From Candidatus Parabeggiatoa sp. nov. 2 (GTDB taxonomy: Bacteria; Pseudomonadota; Gammaproteobacteria; Beggiatoales; Beggiatoaceae): a stretch of 63,282 nucleotides of DNA. The notes under the pieces were generated by a model. That model was not told where the DNA came from. It saw only the letters and a program-made list of their open reading frames with translations, and did not search any database. Both the position numbers and the translations under genes were made by a program. How positions within the stretch are numbered: the stretch's first letter is position 1; every line of letters starts with the position of its first letter. The stretch lies in assembly GCA_002085445.1 (NCBI GenBank), contig NBMI01000014.1, forward strand, positions 1 to 63,282. The letters run 5' to 3'. This document shows positions 26,201-36,271 of the stretch, one piece after another.

Positions 26201-27349
26201 TTAACCTTGCTCAAGGCGTTCAAGTATCTCTTGGGCATCTACATTTCCCTGTTCAGCAGACCTACGAAACCACTTTTTGGCTTCAACAGAGTTTTGCTCT
26301 ACCCCTTCACCTTTACTGTACATACATCCTACACTTAATTGAGCCTCTGCATCTCCTTGCTCTGCAGCCTTACGGTACCACTTCATTGCCTCAGCATAAT
26401 TCTGTGAAACACATTGGCCTCCGTGGTATATTAACCCTAAATTATATTGGGCATTTACATGTCCTTGCTCAGCGGCCTTTTTGTATAATTTCACAGCCTC
26501 CGTATAGTTTTGTGGAATAGCTTCTCCTTTATCATACATGACACCTAAATTGTATTGAGCATATGCATGGCCTTGTTCCGCAGCCCTCATATACCATTTT
26601 ATTGCCTCAACATCGCTCGAAGGAACTACTTGACCTTCTTGATACATCAATCCCAACTTGAATTGAGCCTCTGCGTCTCCCCTCTCAGCAACTTTATGAA
26701 ACCATTGTGTATATTGGACAATTGATGGCATCTTAGCCGTTTTTTGCAATGTCTCTTCAATATCAAGCAAACCTTCCAAATTCCATTGCGCTTCTTGGTA
26801 GGTTGGATTAAGTTTGAGTGCTTCCTGAAATGCCAATATAGCTTCATTGTACCTTTTCATAGCCCGTAACACCAAACCTATGTTCAGAAAAACTTCGTCC
26901 CTATCAATTTCTTCAAGATTTAGTGCTTCTTGGTAACAGTCCAAAGCCCTTTCGTATTCACCCATAACGGCTAAGTTTGCGCCTCTTAATATCCATGCCC
27001 ATCCAATAGGTTTTTGTGTGTTTTCGGTGGCCTGTTTAAACCATTTTTCCGCTTCCATGGGGGATATGTGTTGTCGACAAAGAAAACCGATTCGTCCAAA
27101 AATAGTGGATTTTATTTGTTCAGGAGCAAATTCTAGAGCCTTAAGTAAGGCATCCATTGCTTCCTGGCTTCGACCCACAATTCTTAAGCATTCCCCGTAA
27201 ATAAACCAAGCTCGTCCATGATTTGGGCGTAACTGCAAGTACGGCTGTAGAAGTTCAACAACATGGGCCGCTTGATGATCATTATCAGCTTCTTTATCAG
27301 AAAGGCTAAATATTTCGTCGAGATATGTATTTAGATTAATATCAGCCAT
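26201..27349 (-). CDS. TPR-Sel1 repeat protein next to the Rhs toxin
   Basis: 382 residues. Residues 1-210 are TPR pairs (GRAWFIYGECLRIVGRSQEA, GWAWILRGANLAVMGEYERA, NIGLVLRAMKRYNEAILAFQ); residues 215-380 are five Sel1-like repeats of 36 residues (AEAQFKLGLMYQEGQ, AYAQYNLGVMYDKGE, VNAQYNLGLIYHGGQ, AEAQLSVGCMYSKGE). No signal peptide, so cytoplasmic. GGGGAAATTT precedes the ATG. First gene after the giant rhs (178 bases), hence the best candidate for its immunity or handling protein, although TPR/Sel1 immunity proteins are not an established class as far as I know. Confidence 0.8.
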   Translation of the reverse strand: MADINLNTYLDEIFSLSDKEADNDHQAAHVVELLQPYLQLRPNHGRAWFIYGECLRIVGRSQEAMDALLKALEFAPEQIKSTIFGRIGFLCRQHISPMEAEKWFKQATENTQKPIGWAWILRGANLAVMGEYERALDCYQEALNLEEIDRDEVFLNIGLVLRAMKRYNEAILAFQEALKLNPTYQEAQWNLEGLLDIEETLQKTAKMPSIVQYTQWFHKVAERGDAEAQFKLGLMYQEGQVVPSSDVEAIKWYMRAAEQGHAYAQYNLGVMYDKGEAIPQNYTEAVKLYKKAAEQGHVNAQYNLGLIYHGGQCVSQNYAEAMKWYRKAAEQGDAEAQLSVGCMYSKGEGVEQNSVEAKKWFRRSAEQGNVDAQEILERLEQG

Positions 27350-27527
27350 AAATTTCCCCTTAGATTAGGATAGTCAAAGAGACAATCAACTAAACGGACA
27401 GTGGGAATAGAAAATTTATGCTTGTTAATTTTCCATTCCCACTATGGTAAAAAAAGTTTAGTTTCTGCTGCAGGATATCTAGGTTAGGCACAATTTCCTG
27501 TTATCTTCTTCGCTCCTTCCTGACGGG

Positions 27528-30500
27528 TTATTGATAGTCCTTCTTCCAATTACGCTTCGTCGTTTTTTTGGTACTATCAATTCCACAACCTTTTGGTCTT
27601 GGCAATTCACCCCAGTCTTCGTCTGGATCCCAACCTCGGGTTTTATCCCTTTTTCGCTGTTTTTGTTGAGCTTTACTTATACTGTCTGCCGCGTCCTCGG
27701 GATGATGAACATTGTCCGGACGAGCTTCGCCTTCGGAACTACCCTCTTCCGCATCATCATCCCCAATCTCATTGGCCACGGCTTGGGCCGCTTGAGCGGC
27801 GGCTCTAGCCGCTCTATAAGCCCTATAAGCGTCATAAGCCGCTTTGCCAACCCTGACAATTCCAATGCCAACACCAGCAACACAAACACCACCACATGCG
27901 ACTAAACCAGACGGATCCGCCGAATTAATCGGATCATTCCAAATGTACCCGTAGAGATTGGCATCACCACCGTCAAAGTCAATGGGGTCTTTCGCGGTCC
28001 ACCGGCCCGTTTCTGGATCGTAATCTCTGGCCCCAAAACGGACTAAGCCGGTATCCGTGTCATAAATACCCCCAGCAAATCCAAACGGTTGGAAACCCGG
28101 GTTGGTATCTTCAATCACCTTCCCGAATTCATCGTAATCCATCCGTTGGACAATTTGTCCGGTGGTGACATTAACGACCAACCTTGGACTGCCTAAGAAG
28201 TCGGCAATGACACGGAAGGTTTGTCCATTCTTAATCAGATACGCTGGCACATTGCCGCGTCCACCATACACAAACCGCGTGACGAGATTGCCATTGGCGT
28301 CCAGTTCGGTAACCGGATTGAGGGAACCTTGGTATAGAAAACCTTGTACCAATTGTCCATTGACTTTTTTCCCGATTCGACGATCTCTACCGTCAATGAG
28401 GTATTCAATCTCGGTGCCGTCTGGAAGTTGGACACGAGTCAGGTTGGTAAAAACATCATACGTGTACGAGGTCGTTTCATGGGTAACCGTGTTTGTCTTG
28501 GTTTTGAGTTCCCCATTCTCGGTGTAGGTGTATTGGTTTTCTCCATACTGTACCAATCTATCCTGATTGTCATAATGGCCAATGATGACTCCACCCCGCG
28601 CCAGACGATTACCGTTGCTGTCATACTCGTAGCGATTGACGGTAACATCTTGCAGAACTTCGGCCAATTGCCCGGCGAGGCTATAGCGGTAGTGATAGGT
28701 TGTGGTTTCACCTTCTATGGTTTCAACCTTGTGAACAATGCGCCCCAATTTGTCACGGCCGTACTCAACTTGATACAGACTCTTTCCTTGATAGGTGGCT
28801 TCCTCGCTTTCCAATTCTCCAAACGGGTTCAAAGTCCGTTGAGTGGTCACCTCACCTAAAACCGTACCCGTCAGAAAGCCATTTTGTGCCTCTCGATTGA
28901 GTACCAAGTCACCCACTTTGGTAAGCAAGCTGTCATCGTCATATTGGTAATTGACGATGTAGCCACCATTAACACTGGCCGATTTGAGCCTAAAGTTGTT
29001 ATCATAAGTGCGGCTCAGTATGCCGGTGATGCTACCATTGCTCCACGTTTCTGATAATGGTAGAGAGCCATCATAAGTATAGCTCAGCGTACTGCCATCG
29101 GGTGCGGTGAGGGTTTCAAGTTTGCTGGTGCTGTCGGAATAGACGTAGTGTACTGATTTATCATTAGGCAAGTCAATACGATTTAAACGGCCTTTGACTT
29201 CATCATAAACCAAATCAATCACTTGTCCATCCGGGCGACGAATTTGGATAAGTTGTTTATCCAGATTGTAGACGTATTGTGTCTGCGGTTGAGACACGTC
29301 ACTGAGTATTGGTGGCGTGTATTGTTTTTGTAGGTCAACTTCGGTGTAATCGAAGCCATGTGCGGGCCGACTGGGTGGCGTAATGGATGCGACATTGCTG
29401 TTAGCATCGTAGCTGTAACGAATTTCCCGATTGTCTGGCAGTTTCTGCACCAACACGCGGCCCACTTTGTCGCGGCTGAATTCGACGCTGCGTTGCAACG
29501 CATCGGTGATTTGAGCAACGTAACCGCTATTGGAATCATAGCCTATAGTTAACGCGCGCGCGTCGTCGCCCTGGCCCTCAATCACCGTTGTCAGACGGCC
29601 GCGGTTGTCATAAACATAATACACGTCCGCCAAGCCGGGCACCGTTTCTCTGACAATTCGGCCTTTGTCGTCTAGGTACGAGACGCTTTGACGGCCCGCG
29701 GCGCTTTTCGAGCTCACCGTTTTGTTGCTCGCATCATAAACGCTCTGGCTGGCACGACTATTTGTCGTGACTTTGGTCGTCAGTTTTGCGACGCTTAACG
29801 GGTTATTGGCATCAGTGAGTTCGGCGGTTTTTTCTGTCGTCACCAAAGCACTTAGCCCGTTTGGCGTGGTGATGGTCATGCGCTTGGTCAATGGGGCTTG
29901 CATACCAAAACGCGGATCGGGGCCTTGTTCTGAAACAATAACCGTGCCATCCGTATGAGTCACAATGGTTTCGCCATTGGTTTTGATCCGCGTTTTGACC
30001 ACCGTGCCATTAGGAGAGGTATTAACTCGTAATACATCACCATTGCTTTGCGGTTCCACCTTGTAACGGGTGACACGCCCTTCAGAGGTTGTCATGGTGG
30101 TGGTGTGACCCCCTTCAGGAGGGTCTGTGCGTGCTAATGTCCAACCACCGCCGGCCGCGTTGGTGTCTTGGACAAATAAGCCCAATTCATCGTATTGGTA
30201 AATGGACTTATGCCCGCGTGGGTTAATAAATTCCGTTAACAGGCCGTCGGCGGTGTAGTGCAGTTGATAGACTTCACCCGCCGGATTGGTCACGGAATTG
30301 AGATACCCATTGTCATCCAACGTCAAAGCGGTGCGTTGACCATCGGGAGCTACGAGAGCCAACGGCGTGTTACCGTCCCGTTCAATGCGCGTGAGATCGC
30401 CGTCAAGGTCTTCAATCTCGGCCAAATAACCATTCTCATTGTATGAGAATGTGTAGACCGCTTTGCCTGTGATGCTATCAAGGGTGCGTAAGTGGCGACC

Positions 30501-33500
30501 GTTGGAGGTAAATTCATAGAGCAGAGCACCACTTTCTGACGGAATAAAGAGATTTCCCACAGAAAATTGTGGTAAAGCAGGTCCCACACGGCGAATGCGG
30601 TGATTATCGGTATCTGCAATGTACAAACTGCCATCCGGGCCGATGGCGATGCCCTGAGGATAGTATAAACTGGCTTGGGTTGCCAATCCGCCATCACCCC
30701 GGAAACGTCCACGTCCATAGCCATCTTTATATCCATCACCAGCCACTGTGCTAATAATGCCATCTACACCCACTCTGCGAATTCTGAAATTCCCGTAGTC
30801 TGCAATATACCAACTTCCATCCGGGCCGAAGGCGATACCGGTTGGAAAGTCTAAACTGGCTTGGGTTGCCAATCCGCCATCACCATCGAAACCCTTATCT
30901 CCATTGCCAGCAACCGTATTAATAGTGCCATCGACACCTACTCGGCGAATGCTGTGATTCCAGGAATCGGCAATATACCAACTGCCATCAGGGCCAACGG
31001 CGATACCGCTTGGAAGGGATAAACTGGCTTGGGTTGCCAATCCACCATCACCACCGAAACCCCTATCTCCATTGCCAGCCACCGTATTTAGAATGCCATC
31101 GACACCCACTCTGCGAATGCTGTGATTCCGGTAATCTGCGATATACCCACTGCCATCAGGGCCGAACGCGAGACCCATTGGCTGTAAACTGGCTTGGGTT
31201 GCCAATCCGCCATCACCACCGAAACCCCCATTACCACTGCCAACCACCGTATTTAGAATGCCATCGACACCCACTCTGCGGATGCGGTCATTATAGAAAT
31301 CGGCAATATACAAATTGTCATCAGGGCCGAACGCGATATCCTTTGGAGCGTATAAACGGGCTTGGGTTGCCAATCCGCCATCACCACCGAAACCCCCATT
31401 ACCACTGCCAGCCACCGTATTTAGAATGCCATCGGCACCCACTCTGCGGATGCGGTTATTATAGGAATCTGCGATATACAAATTGCCATCCGGGCCGAAG
31501 GCGAGAGCAGATGGATATTTTAAATTGGCTTGGGTTGCCAATCCGCCATCACCACCGAAACCCTCATTTCCACTGCCAGCCACCGTGTTAATAACCGTAT
31601 TGCTCAAAGCACTCGCACGCCGCTGTTTCCCATTTCCTTGAGACAAAATCTGAGTCATCGGGTTATAAACCTGATGGATATTTAAACCGAGACTGCCAAG
31701 CCCGGTTCCAACCGGATACCACGCACCAAGGCTTTTGGTGTATTCCTTCCATAATGTCACTTCCTGCCGTGCCCGACTACCAGTGATAGGCCCTGTTCCA
31801 ACATTTCCGAAACTTTGAGCGAAATCGGAAGCTTTATAATAGATCGCGTCATAAACATAGCCAATACGCACTTTAGCGGTCTGAGGCCCTTGTACACGGC
31901 GGCCGAAAGCATCTTTCCCGGCCCAAACAAAAGTTGTACTTAGTGTCCCGACTGGAAAACGTTTTTGAAACCTTTGGCCGGCAATGGTGATTTCTAATTG
32001 AATGTGTTTGAGGCTAGCCGGCACAGAAATACCGCGCAACGAAATTTCTAACGTGTATAGGGTTTTGCGCCCCGGCACACGGTTGCTACGATAGTTCAAG
32101 CTAAACGGTGTACCCGTCACCGCGAGGCTTTCTCCCAAGACTTGACTTTCGGCCTCGATAATACAACCGGCTTGTTCGCAAGGATCATCGGGATTGTCAT
32201 CGTCTTTGGTTTTTGGTTCTTTAGACGAAGGGTTCTCGGCATCTTCTGGCGGCCCATAAGCCCAATTATAATCCCAAGGCGTAAAATGGGTGAGACGGCC
32301 CCGCCACAGACTTTTGCCGGCCGTATAAAGGCTGGCAAGTTGTTGTCTTTCCGCTTCGCTGATGTCGAGTTCCGCTAAGGCCGACGCACTGGCCGCTTGA
32401 CCACTGCCCTCCACATCTAATACCGCTAACCCATTGTTTATACGGATAATTTCAATCACGCGGCCATTCTCAGACGGTACCCACGCGGCCTTGCTGCGAT
32501 CATACCAGCCGACCGGCACAATGCCGCCCACCGGGAAATTGAGGAAATTATCGACATAGAGGGGCACCGGTTGACTGAAATCCACTTGTGTGGCACCCAC
32601 CGCAATCGCTTGATCCACGCTGAGTTCAACGGCGTAAGTGTAAGCACTGGCCGGTGGTAACGGCGCGGGCATGGCTTGGGGGCCATTGTCGCCGACGGTA
32701 TATTCGGTAGCGCGTACATCCAATTGCGTCAACGGCTGCGTGCTGCCATCCGCTAACGTCATCAAAGCGGTCAAACCTTGGGGAAATAAAACCACGGCTT
32801 GGCGCGTGCCATCTTCATCAGTCACCGGACTGCCTTGGGCTACTTGCATCGGCTGATTAGCGGTTAAGTCAATGATGCTGACTTGCGGATCAAGGGCCGT
32901 CATCACCACATCATCAATCACCGCGTATTCTTGCCAACTCGGTTTGATTTGACGTTGCAGCGGCAAATAGCCCTCTAATTGATAATTAACGGTTAACGTG
33001 GCACCACCATTCACCGCCATGTTGAAAAAGCCGTCGCTAGTGGTAACAGTTTGCCCATATTCGGGATGATCTTTAAGGGTGATGATGACATTGGGTAATG
33101 GCTTACCGTCAGTCGTCGTGACTTTGCCGCGCAGTGTAGCCGCCCGTTCCAAATCAATCGTGCCCGGAGCGACACCCGTTTGAATCGGATTTTCGCCAGT
33201 ATAAAGAAACTGAGTGACTAAAGCCGGAATGCTGATCACTGTTGGATCAATGGGTGGTACTTCCAAGATTCGGGAACCCGCTGGCGGTTCGTCAAGAATC
33301 CCATAATAATAAAGTACTTGCTGATCGCCACTGGGATAAGTGATTAAAAAATCACCACGACCATCGTTATTGGCATCAAAAATCGGCGTAAAAACCAGAT
33401 TGCCATCCACTGGCGGCGTAACCGTCGTCAGAATTGATTCGGCAAGTTGTCCATAATGCGTTTCTTCGCCGTTGAGGGTGACTGTAATATTCCGTTCCTG

Positions 33501-34325
33501 AATGCGAACCGCATGTTCACCATATTCTTGTTCCAAATGGCTGATTAAGGCCGCCAGATTAGACGGCACACAAGGGTAATCCGGCCAGGCAATCCCTTCA
33601 ATGTCATTAAAAGGCGTGTCAAGCCGAGCATCTGCCAATGTTTGACACCCACTGACATCGTAAGTATGAATGCCTAGTTGATTATCAGCATGAAAGCCAT
33701 AGATAAATAAACCCTCTGGCAGGGTTTCCAAGGCTTCCACTTTTTGAGGCAAGCCCTCACAAGCCGTTTGCCAACGCTTGCCATCGTACACTAATAATGT
33801 ACTGGTATTTGCGTTGTCGTTAGCCGCGGCGTAAAGCAAGGTGCCGGCTTGATTCCAAGTTAACGCTTGAATGGGGTGGATTTCCGAAGACATTAAAGTA
33901 CCTGCCCCGGTTGCAATGTCAATTTGCAACAAACCCTGATCGCACCATGCCGATAAAGTCCCGTCAGGATGAAAAGCAAGGGCGACAACATTGTCATAAC
34001 CAATATTGCCCACCACAGACAACGCCCCGGTTTGACTATCTACCGTAAACAACTGGGCATTCGTCTTGCCGGAACTGGCATATAAAATGTTAGTCTGCGG
34101 ATGAACCTCAAGCCCTTCAATGTCCATCGCTTTTTGTAAGTTGCCTAGAGACTCAAATAGGGGGGTTCGCAAACTATAGGCAAAAATTTGGGTGTCGTTG
34201 AGACGTTTATCATGGACACCATAAGCGGTTTCGCATTGTACCGGGGCTTGCGCCTCAGCCAATGGACTTATGAAAGATAGCCAAATGAGCATGCTCAGCC
34301 ATCCTATCCGTAAGGTCAATGCCAT
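27528..34325 (-). CDS. Giant teneurin-like Rhs/YD protein with NHL repeats, putative polymorphic toxin
   Basis: 2265 residues with an export signal (1-26, PLAEAQA). About 30-255: propeller-like repeats (LEVHPQTNILYASSG, LAFHPDGTLSAW). About 315-345: calcium-loop-like IFDANNDGRGDF. About 398-460: carboxypeptidase-regulatory-like domain (LRGKVTTTDGKPLPNVIITL). About 760-880: a beta-sandwich part. About 912-1248: six NHL repeats. About 1250-2140: Rhs/YD shell with the core GFAGGIYDTDTGLVRFGARD and DPSGL. The last 125 residues are the tip: an Ala-rich helix (YDAYRAYRAARAAAQAA), an acidic stretch and a basic end (PKGCGIDSTKKTTKRNWKK) that I cannot assign to a toxin family. The order matches bacterial teneurin-like proteins, in which the YD shell encloses a toxin. 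Unlike the two partial copies it has no Hint domain. Confidence 0.93.
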   Translation of the reverse strand: MALTLRIGWLSMLIWLSFISPLAEAQAPVQCETAYGVHDKRLNDTQIFAYSLRTPLFESLGNLQKAMDIEGLEVHPQTNILYASSGKTNAQLFTVDSQTGALSVVGNIGYDNVVALAFHPDGTLSAWCDQGLLQIDIATGAGTLMSSEIHPIQALTWNQAGTLLYAAANDNANTSTLLVYDGKRWQTACEGLPQKVEALETLPEGLFIYGFHADNQLGIHTYDVSGCQTLADARLDTPFNDIEGIAWPDYPCVPSNLAALISHLEQEYGEHAVRIQERNITVTLNGEETHYGQLAESILTTVTPPVDGNLVFTPIFDANNDGRGDFLITYPSGDQQVLYYYGILDEPPAGSRILEVPPIDPTVISIPALVTQFLYTGENPIQTGVAPGTIDLERAATLRGKVTTTDGKPLPNVIITLKDHPEYGQTVTTSDGFFNMAVNGGATLTVNYQLEGYLPLQRQIKPSWQEYAVIDDVVMTALDPQVSIIDLTANQPMQVAQGSPVTDEDGTRQAVVLFPQGLTALMTLADGSTQPLTQLDVRATEYTVGDNGPQAMPAPLPPASAYTYAVELSVDQAIAVGATQVDFSQPVPLYVDNFLNFPVGGIVPVGWYDRSKAAWVPSENGRVIEIIRINNGLAVLDVEGSGQAASASALAELDISEAERQQLASLYTAGKSLWRGRLTHFTPWDYNWAYGPPEDAENPSSKEPKTKDDDNPDDPCEQAGCIIEAESQVLGESLAVTGTPFSLNYRSNRVPGRKTLYTLEISLRGISVPASLKHIQLEITIAGQRFQKRFPVGTLSTTFVWAGKDAFGRRVQGPQTAKVRIGYVYDAIYYKASDFAQSFGNVGTGPITGSRARQEVTLWKEYTKSLGAWYPVGTGLGSLGLNIHQVYNPMTQILSQGNGKQRRASALSNTVINTVAGSGNEGFGGDGGLATQANLKYPSALAFGPDGNLYIADSYNNRIRRVGADGILNTVAGSGNGGFGGDGGLATQARLYAPKDIAFGPDDNLYIADFYNDRIRRVGVDGILNTVVGSGNGGFGGDGGLATQASLQPMGLAFGPDGSGYIADYRNHSIRRVGVDGILNTVAGNGDRGFGGDGGLATQASLSLPSGIAVGPDGSWYIADSWNHSIRRVGVDGTINTVAGNGDKGFDGDGGLATQASLDFPTGIAFGPDGSWYIADYGNFRIRRVGVDGIISTVAGDGYKDGYGRGRFRGDGGLATQASLYYPQGIAIGPDGSLYIADTDNHRIRRVGPALPQFSVGNLFIPSESGALLYEFTSNGRHLRTLDSITGKAVYTFSYNENGYLAEIEDLDGDLTRIERDGNTPLALVAPDGQRTALTLDDNGYLNSVTNPAGEVYQLHYTADGLLTEFINPRGHKSIYQYDELGLFVQDTNAAGGGWTLARTDPPEGGHTTTMTTSEGRVTRYKVEPQSNGDVLRVNTSPNGTVVKTRIKTNGETIVTHTDGTVIVSEQGPDPRFGMQAPLTKRMTITTPNGLSALVTTEKTAELTDANNPLSVAKLTTKVTTNSRASQSVYDASNKTVSSKSAAGRQSVSYLDDKGRIVRETVPGLADVYYVYDNRGRLTTVIEGQGDDARALTIGYDSNSGYVAQITDALQRSVEFSRDKVGRVLVQKLPDNREIRYSYDANSNVASITPPSRPAHGFDYTEVDLQKQYTPPILSDVSQPQTQYVYNLDKQLIQIRRPDGQVIDLVYDEVKGRLNRIDLPNDKSVHYVYSDSTSKLETLTAPDGSTLSYTYDGSLPLSETWSNGSITGILSRTYDNNFRLKSASVNGGYIVNYQYDDDSLLTKVGDLVLNREAQNGFLTGTVLGEVTTQRTLNPFGELESEEATYQGKSLYQVEYGRDKLGRIVHKVETIEGETTTYHYRYSLAGQLAEVLQDVTVNRYEYDSNGNRLARGGVIIGHYDNQDRLVQYGENQYTYTENGELKTKTNTVTHETTSYTYDVFTNLTRVQLPDGTEIEYLIDGRDRRIGKKVNGQLVQGFLYQGSLNPVTELDANGNLVTRFVYGGRGNVPAYLIKNGQTFRVIADFLGSPRLVVNVTTGQIVQRMDYDEFGKVIEDTNPGFQPFGFAGGIYDTDTGLVRFGARDYDPETGRWTAKDPIDFDGGDANLYGYIWNDPINSADPSGLVACGGVCVAGVGIGIVRVGKAAYDAYRAYRAARAAAQAAQAVANEIGDDDAEEGSSEGEARPDNVHHPEDAADSISKAQQKQRKRDKTRGWDPDEDWGELPRPKGCGIDSTKKTTKRNWKKDYQ
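30575..31592 (-). repeat. Six coding NHL repeats
   Basis: About 168-186-base units, each beginning NTVAGSGNGGFGGDGGLATQ or similar and ending YIADxxNxxIRRVGVDG. They are 70-90 percent alike at the DNA level, so the array expanded recently. They form a six-bladed propeller ahead of the YD shell. A plus-strand frame over this array is only a shadow. Confidence 0.9.
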
Positions 34326-34411
34326 TAAGTTAAGGAACTCTTTGATGAAAGCTATATTTTTATTAAAAAACGCCCGGTCGTGTCATATTTTTATCGAGGG
34401 GTGGGGTCGTA

Positions 34412-34500
34412 AGTCATTGTTTTTATTGAAAGTAAAAACTCGGGTACCCCACCCTAACACACACAAAAAATGATTAAAAATCAATAGGTTATATCTTAAC
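34412..34500. repeat. 89-bp inverted copy of the window end (63194-63282)
   Basis: Nearly identical (about 86 of 89 bases) to the complement of 63194-63282; includes CGGGTACCCCACCCTAACAC. The copy at the end may extend beyond the window. It lies just upstream of the giant rhs start. Confidence 0.9.
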
Positions 34501-35088
34501 AATAGTTATGTGCGTCAAGTTAAGCTAAGCGTTAAGCCTGGTAGTTACACTGGCTTTAATAAGATGCCCCAAAGGGGGGTGCGTTTTAAGAGCAACTACG
34601 GGGCGAGATTAATATTCAACACAGAGAACACGGAGCTTTACTACGTTTCACAGAGATTTCAAATTCTACAAACGTTACTACGAAAAACGTTAAGTCGCTG
34701 AAGCGACTATTACAAACATTAAGTCGCTGAAGCGACTACTACAAACATTAGACAAACGTTAAGTCGCTGAAGCGACTACTACAAACATTAGACAAACATT
34801 AAGTCGCTGAAGCGACTACTATAAACGTTACTACGAAAAACGTTAAGTCGCTGAAGCGACTACTACAAACGTTACTACGAAAAACGTTAAGTCGCTGCCC
34901 ACAATTGTGGTTATCCCTTACGTGGAGGCTTATCAATCCATTTGATGGGTTTTGGTTTTGGCAAAAGTTGCACTTAGCTAAGACGCCACAAAGGGGGGTG
35001 CGTTTTAAGAGCAACTACGGGGCGAGATTAATATAGTCAAGTGCAACGCCCTTTCCAATTAGCTTGTGTAATGATTAATTGTTAATAA
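34501..35088. repeat. Array of AAGTCGCTGAAGCGACTACT units
   Basis: Six or seven copies of AAGTCGCTGAAGCGACTACT with ACAAACATTAGACAAACGTT or ACGAAAAACGTT spacers (34689-34905), flanked by two copies of a unit with CCnCAAAGGGGGGTGCGTTTTA and AGCAACTACGGGGCGAGATT (34563-34615 and 34983-35032). Spacers are themselves repeats, so this is not CRISPR. No gene. Confidence 0.8.
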
Positions 35089-35376
35089 TTAATTCCTTAT
35101 TTCCGTCAGTGTCGTGACGAAAATAACCAAAACTGCCCGGAGACTCTCTAGTTGTTTCAGACGGCGGTAAGTTTCAAAATTATCCAGTCCCGGCAATTGG
35201 ATATCCAACAGGATAATATCTGGGAAAATGTTGTCAACCATTTGAAGTGCTTCTTCCCCACTCCGGGCAATAGCAATATTTAACGGGGCCTTTTTCAAAG
35301 GCTCAATTAAAATATCGGCATTTTCTGAGGTATCCTTAACAATAAGGATAGAAACGTTTGGTTCTATGGCATTCAT
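35089..35376 (-). pseudogene. Truncated response-regulator receiver domain
   Basis: 95 residues with the receiver pattern: SILIVKDTSENADIL, phospho-acceptor D58 in DIILLDIQLPGLDNFE, then VLVIFVTTLTEI, where the sequence ends in RN-stop. The alpha4-alpha5 part with the conserved Lys is missing. The acidic pair that binds magnesium is VKD instead of VDD. Such PleD/hybrid-type receivers normally lead into a kinase or cyclase. A remnant is most likely. Confidence 0.7.
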
Positions 35377-36271
35377 AAGGCACCTGGTTAGTTAAATGTC
35401 AATCGTTAAAAATCAGTCATTTAAGAATAAACGTGGATGTTTATGCCTATTTTTGCGGCATTGCCAATAATCCAGGTTTTTCGTTCAAAACGACTGGGCA
35501 TTTTGCTACCCAATTTACATTGAACCAATACAAACAACTACAAACGGGCCTCTTTCCTTTGCTTGGTGAGGCGATAAATCGCCTACTACAAACATAGAAA
35601 CGGGCCTTTCTTCCTAATTTGGTGAGGCGATTACAAGCCTACTGCAAACAAATGGGCCTTTTTTCTTATACTGAGCATCGCCATAAACTGCGAGCATGGC
35701 CTCAAATAAAACTCTATAAAAAAATACGGCGTAGTAGATTATTTGTAGAATGCCCAAGTCAAGTCTTTGGGAAAAAAAACTTTTCAACGGGGTGTCGCAG
35801 ATGGGTTTGGCCGGCGCATGGCCGCCCAAAGCCCGAATTCCTCACGAGGACGCGATAGCCACTTAAAATGGGAGGGCGGCACTGTGATGTTTTGACTTCG
35901 TATTTATCTCTTTGATGCCCTACATAATTGTTCATAGGTAACTCTGACGGTTATAAACTATTTTGGAGGTTTTCAAATGAAAGTATGGCCTTATATCGCA
36001 ACGCTTGCCGCTTTGGATCGGCTAAAAAATAACTTACCAAAACTAAAAGCTAAAGTACCCTAAAGGGCACTGTACCTATTTTGGGGATACTGTTCGATCC
36101 TTTGGCGTTTTGGAGTCCTACTAAATTAACGTTTGGACTCCTGACTCCGGCCATTAGTTAGTTTGGACGACTTACGACTGCCAAACGTTAGTTTGGACGA
36201 CGGTATATATAGACGACGGGCTATGTTAGTGTTACCTTGAATTCTTAGTTTTTTACTAAGGATTAACCGCC
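35377..36271. repeat. 900-base region with scattered palindromes
   Basis: GGCGATAAATCGCCTACTAC (about 35570-35592), several AGTTTGGACTCC/GTTTGGACGAC units (36108-36205) and a GGCCTTATATCGC fragment. I see no gene with family features; short frames at 35614-35858 on both strands have no support. Confidence 0.6.

Noticed and set aside
31010..31591. 193-residue plus-strand frame
   Set aside because: Antisense of the NHL repeats; its own periodicity comes from the DNA repeat.
34689..34905. Possible CRISPR array (regular AAGTCGCTGAAGCGACTACT units)
   Set aside because: Spacers are the same few repeat sequences, unit length varies and no cas gene is present.
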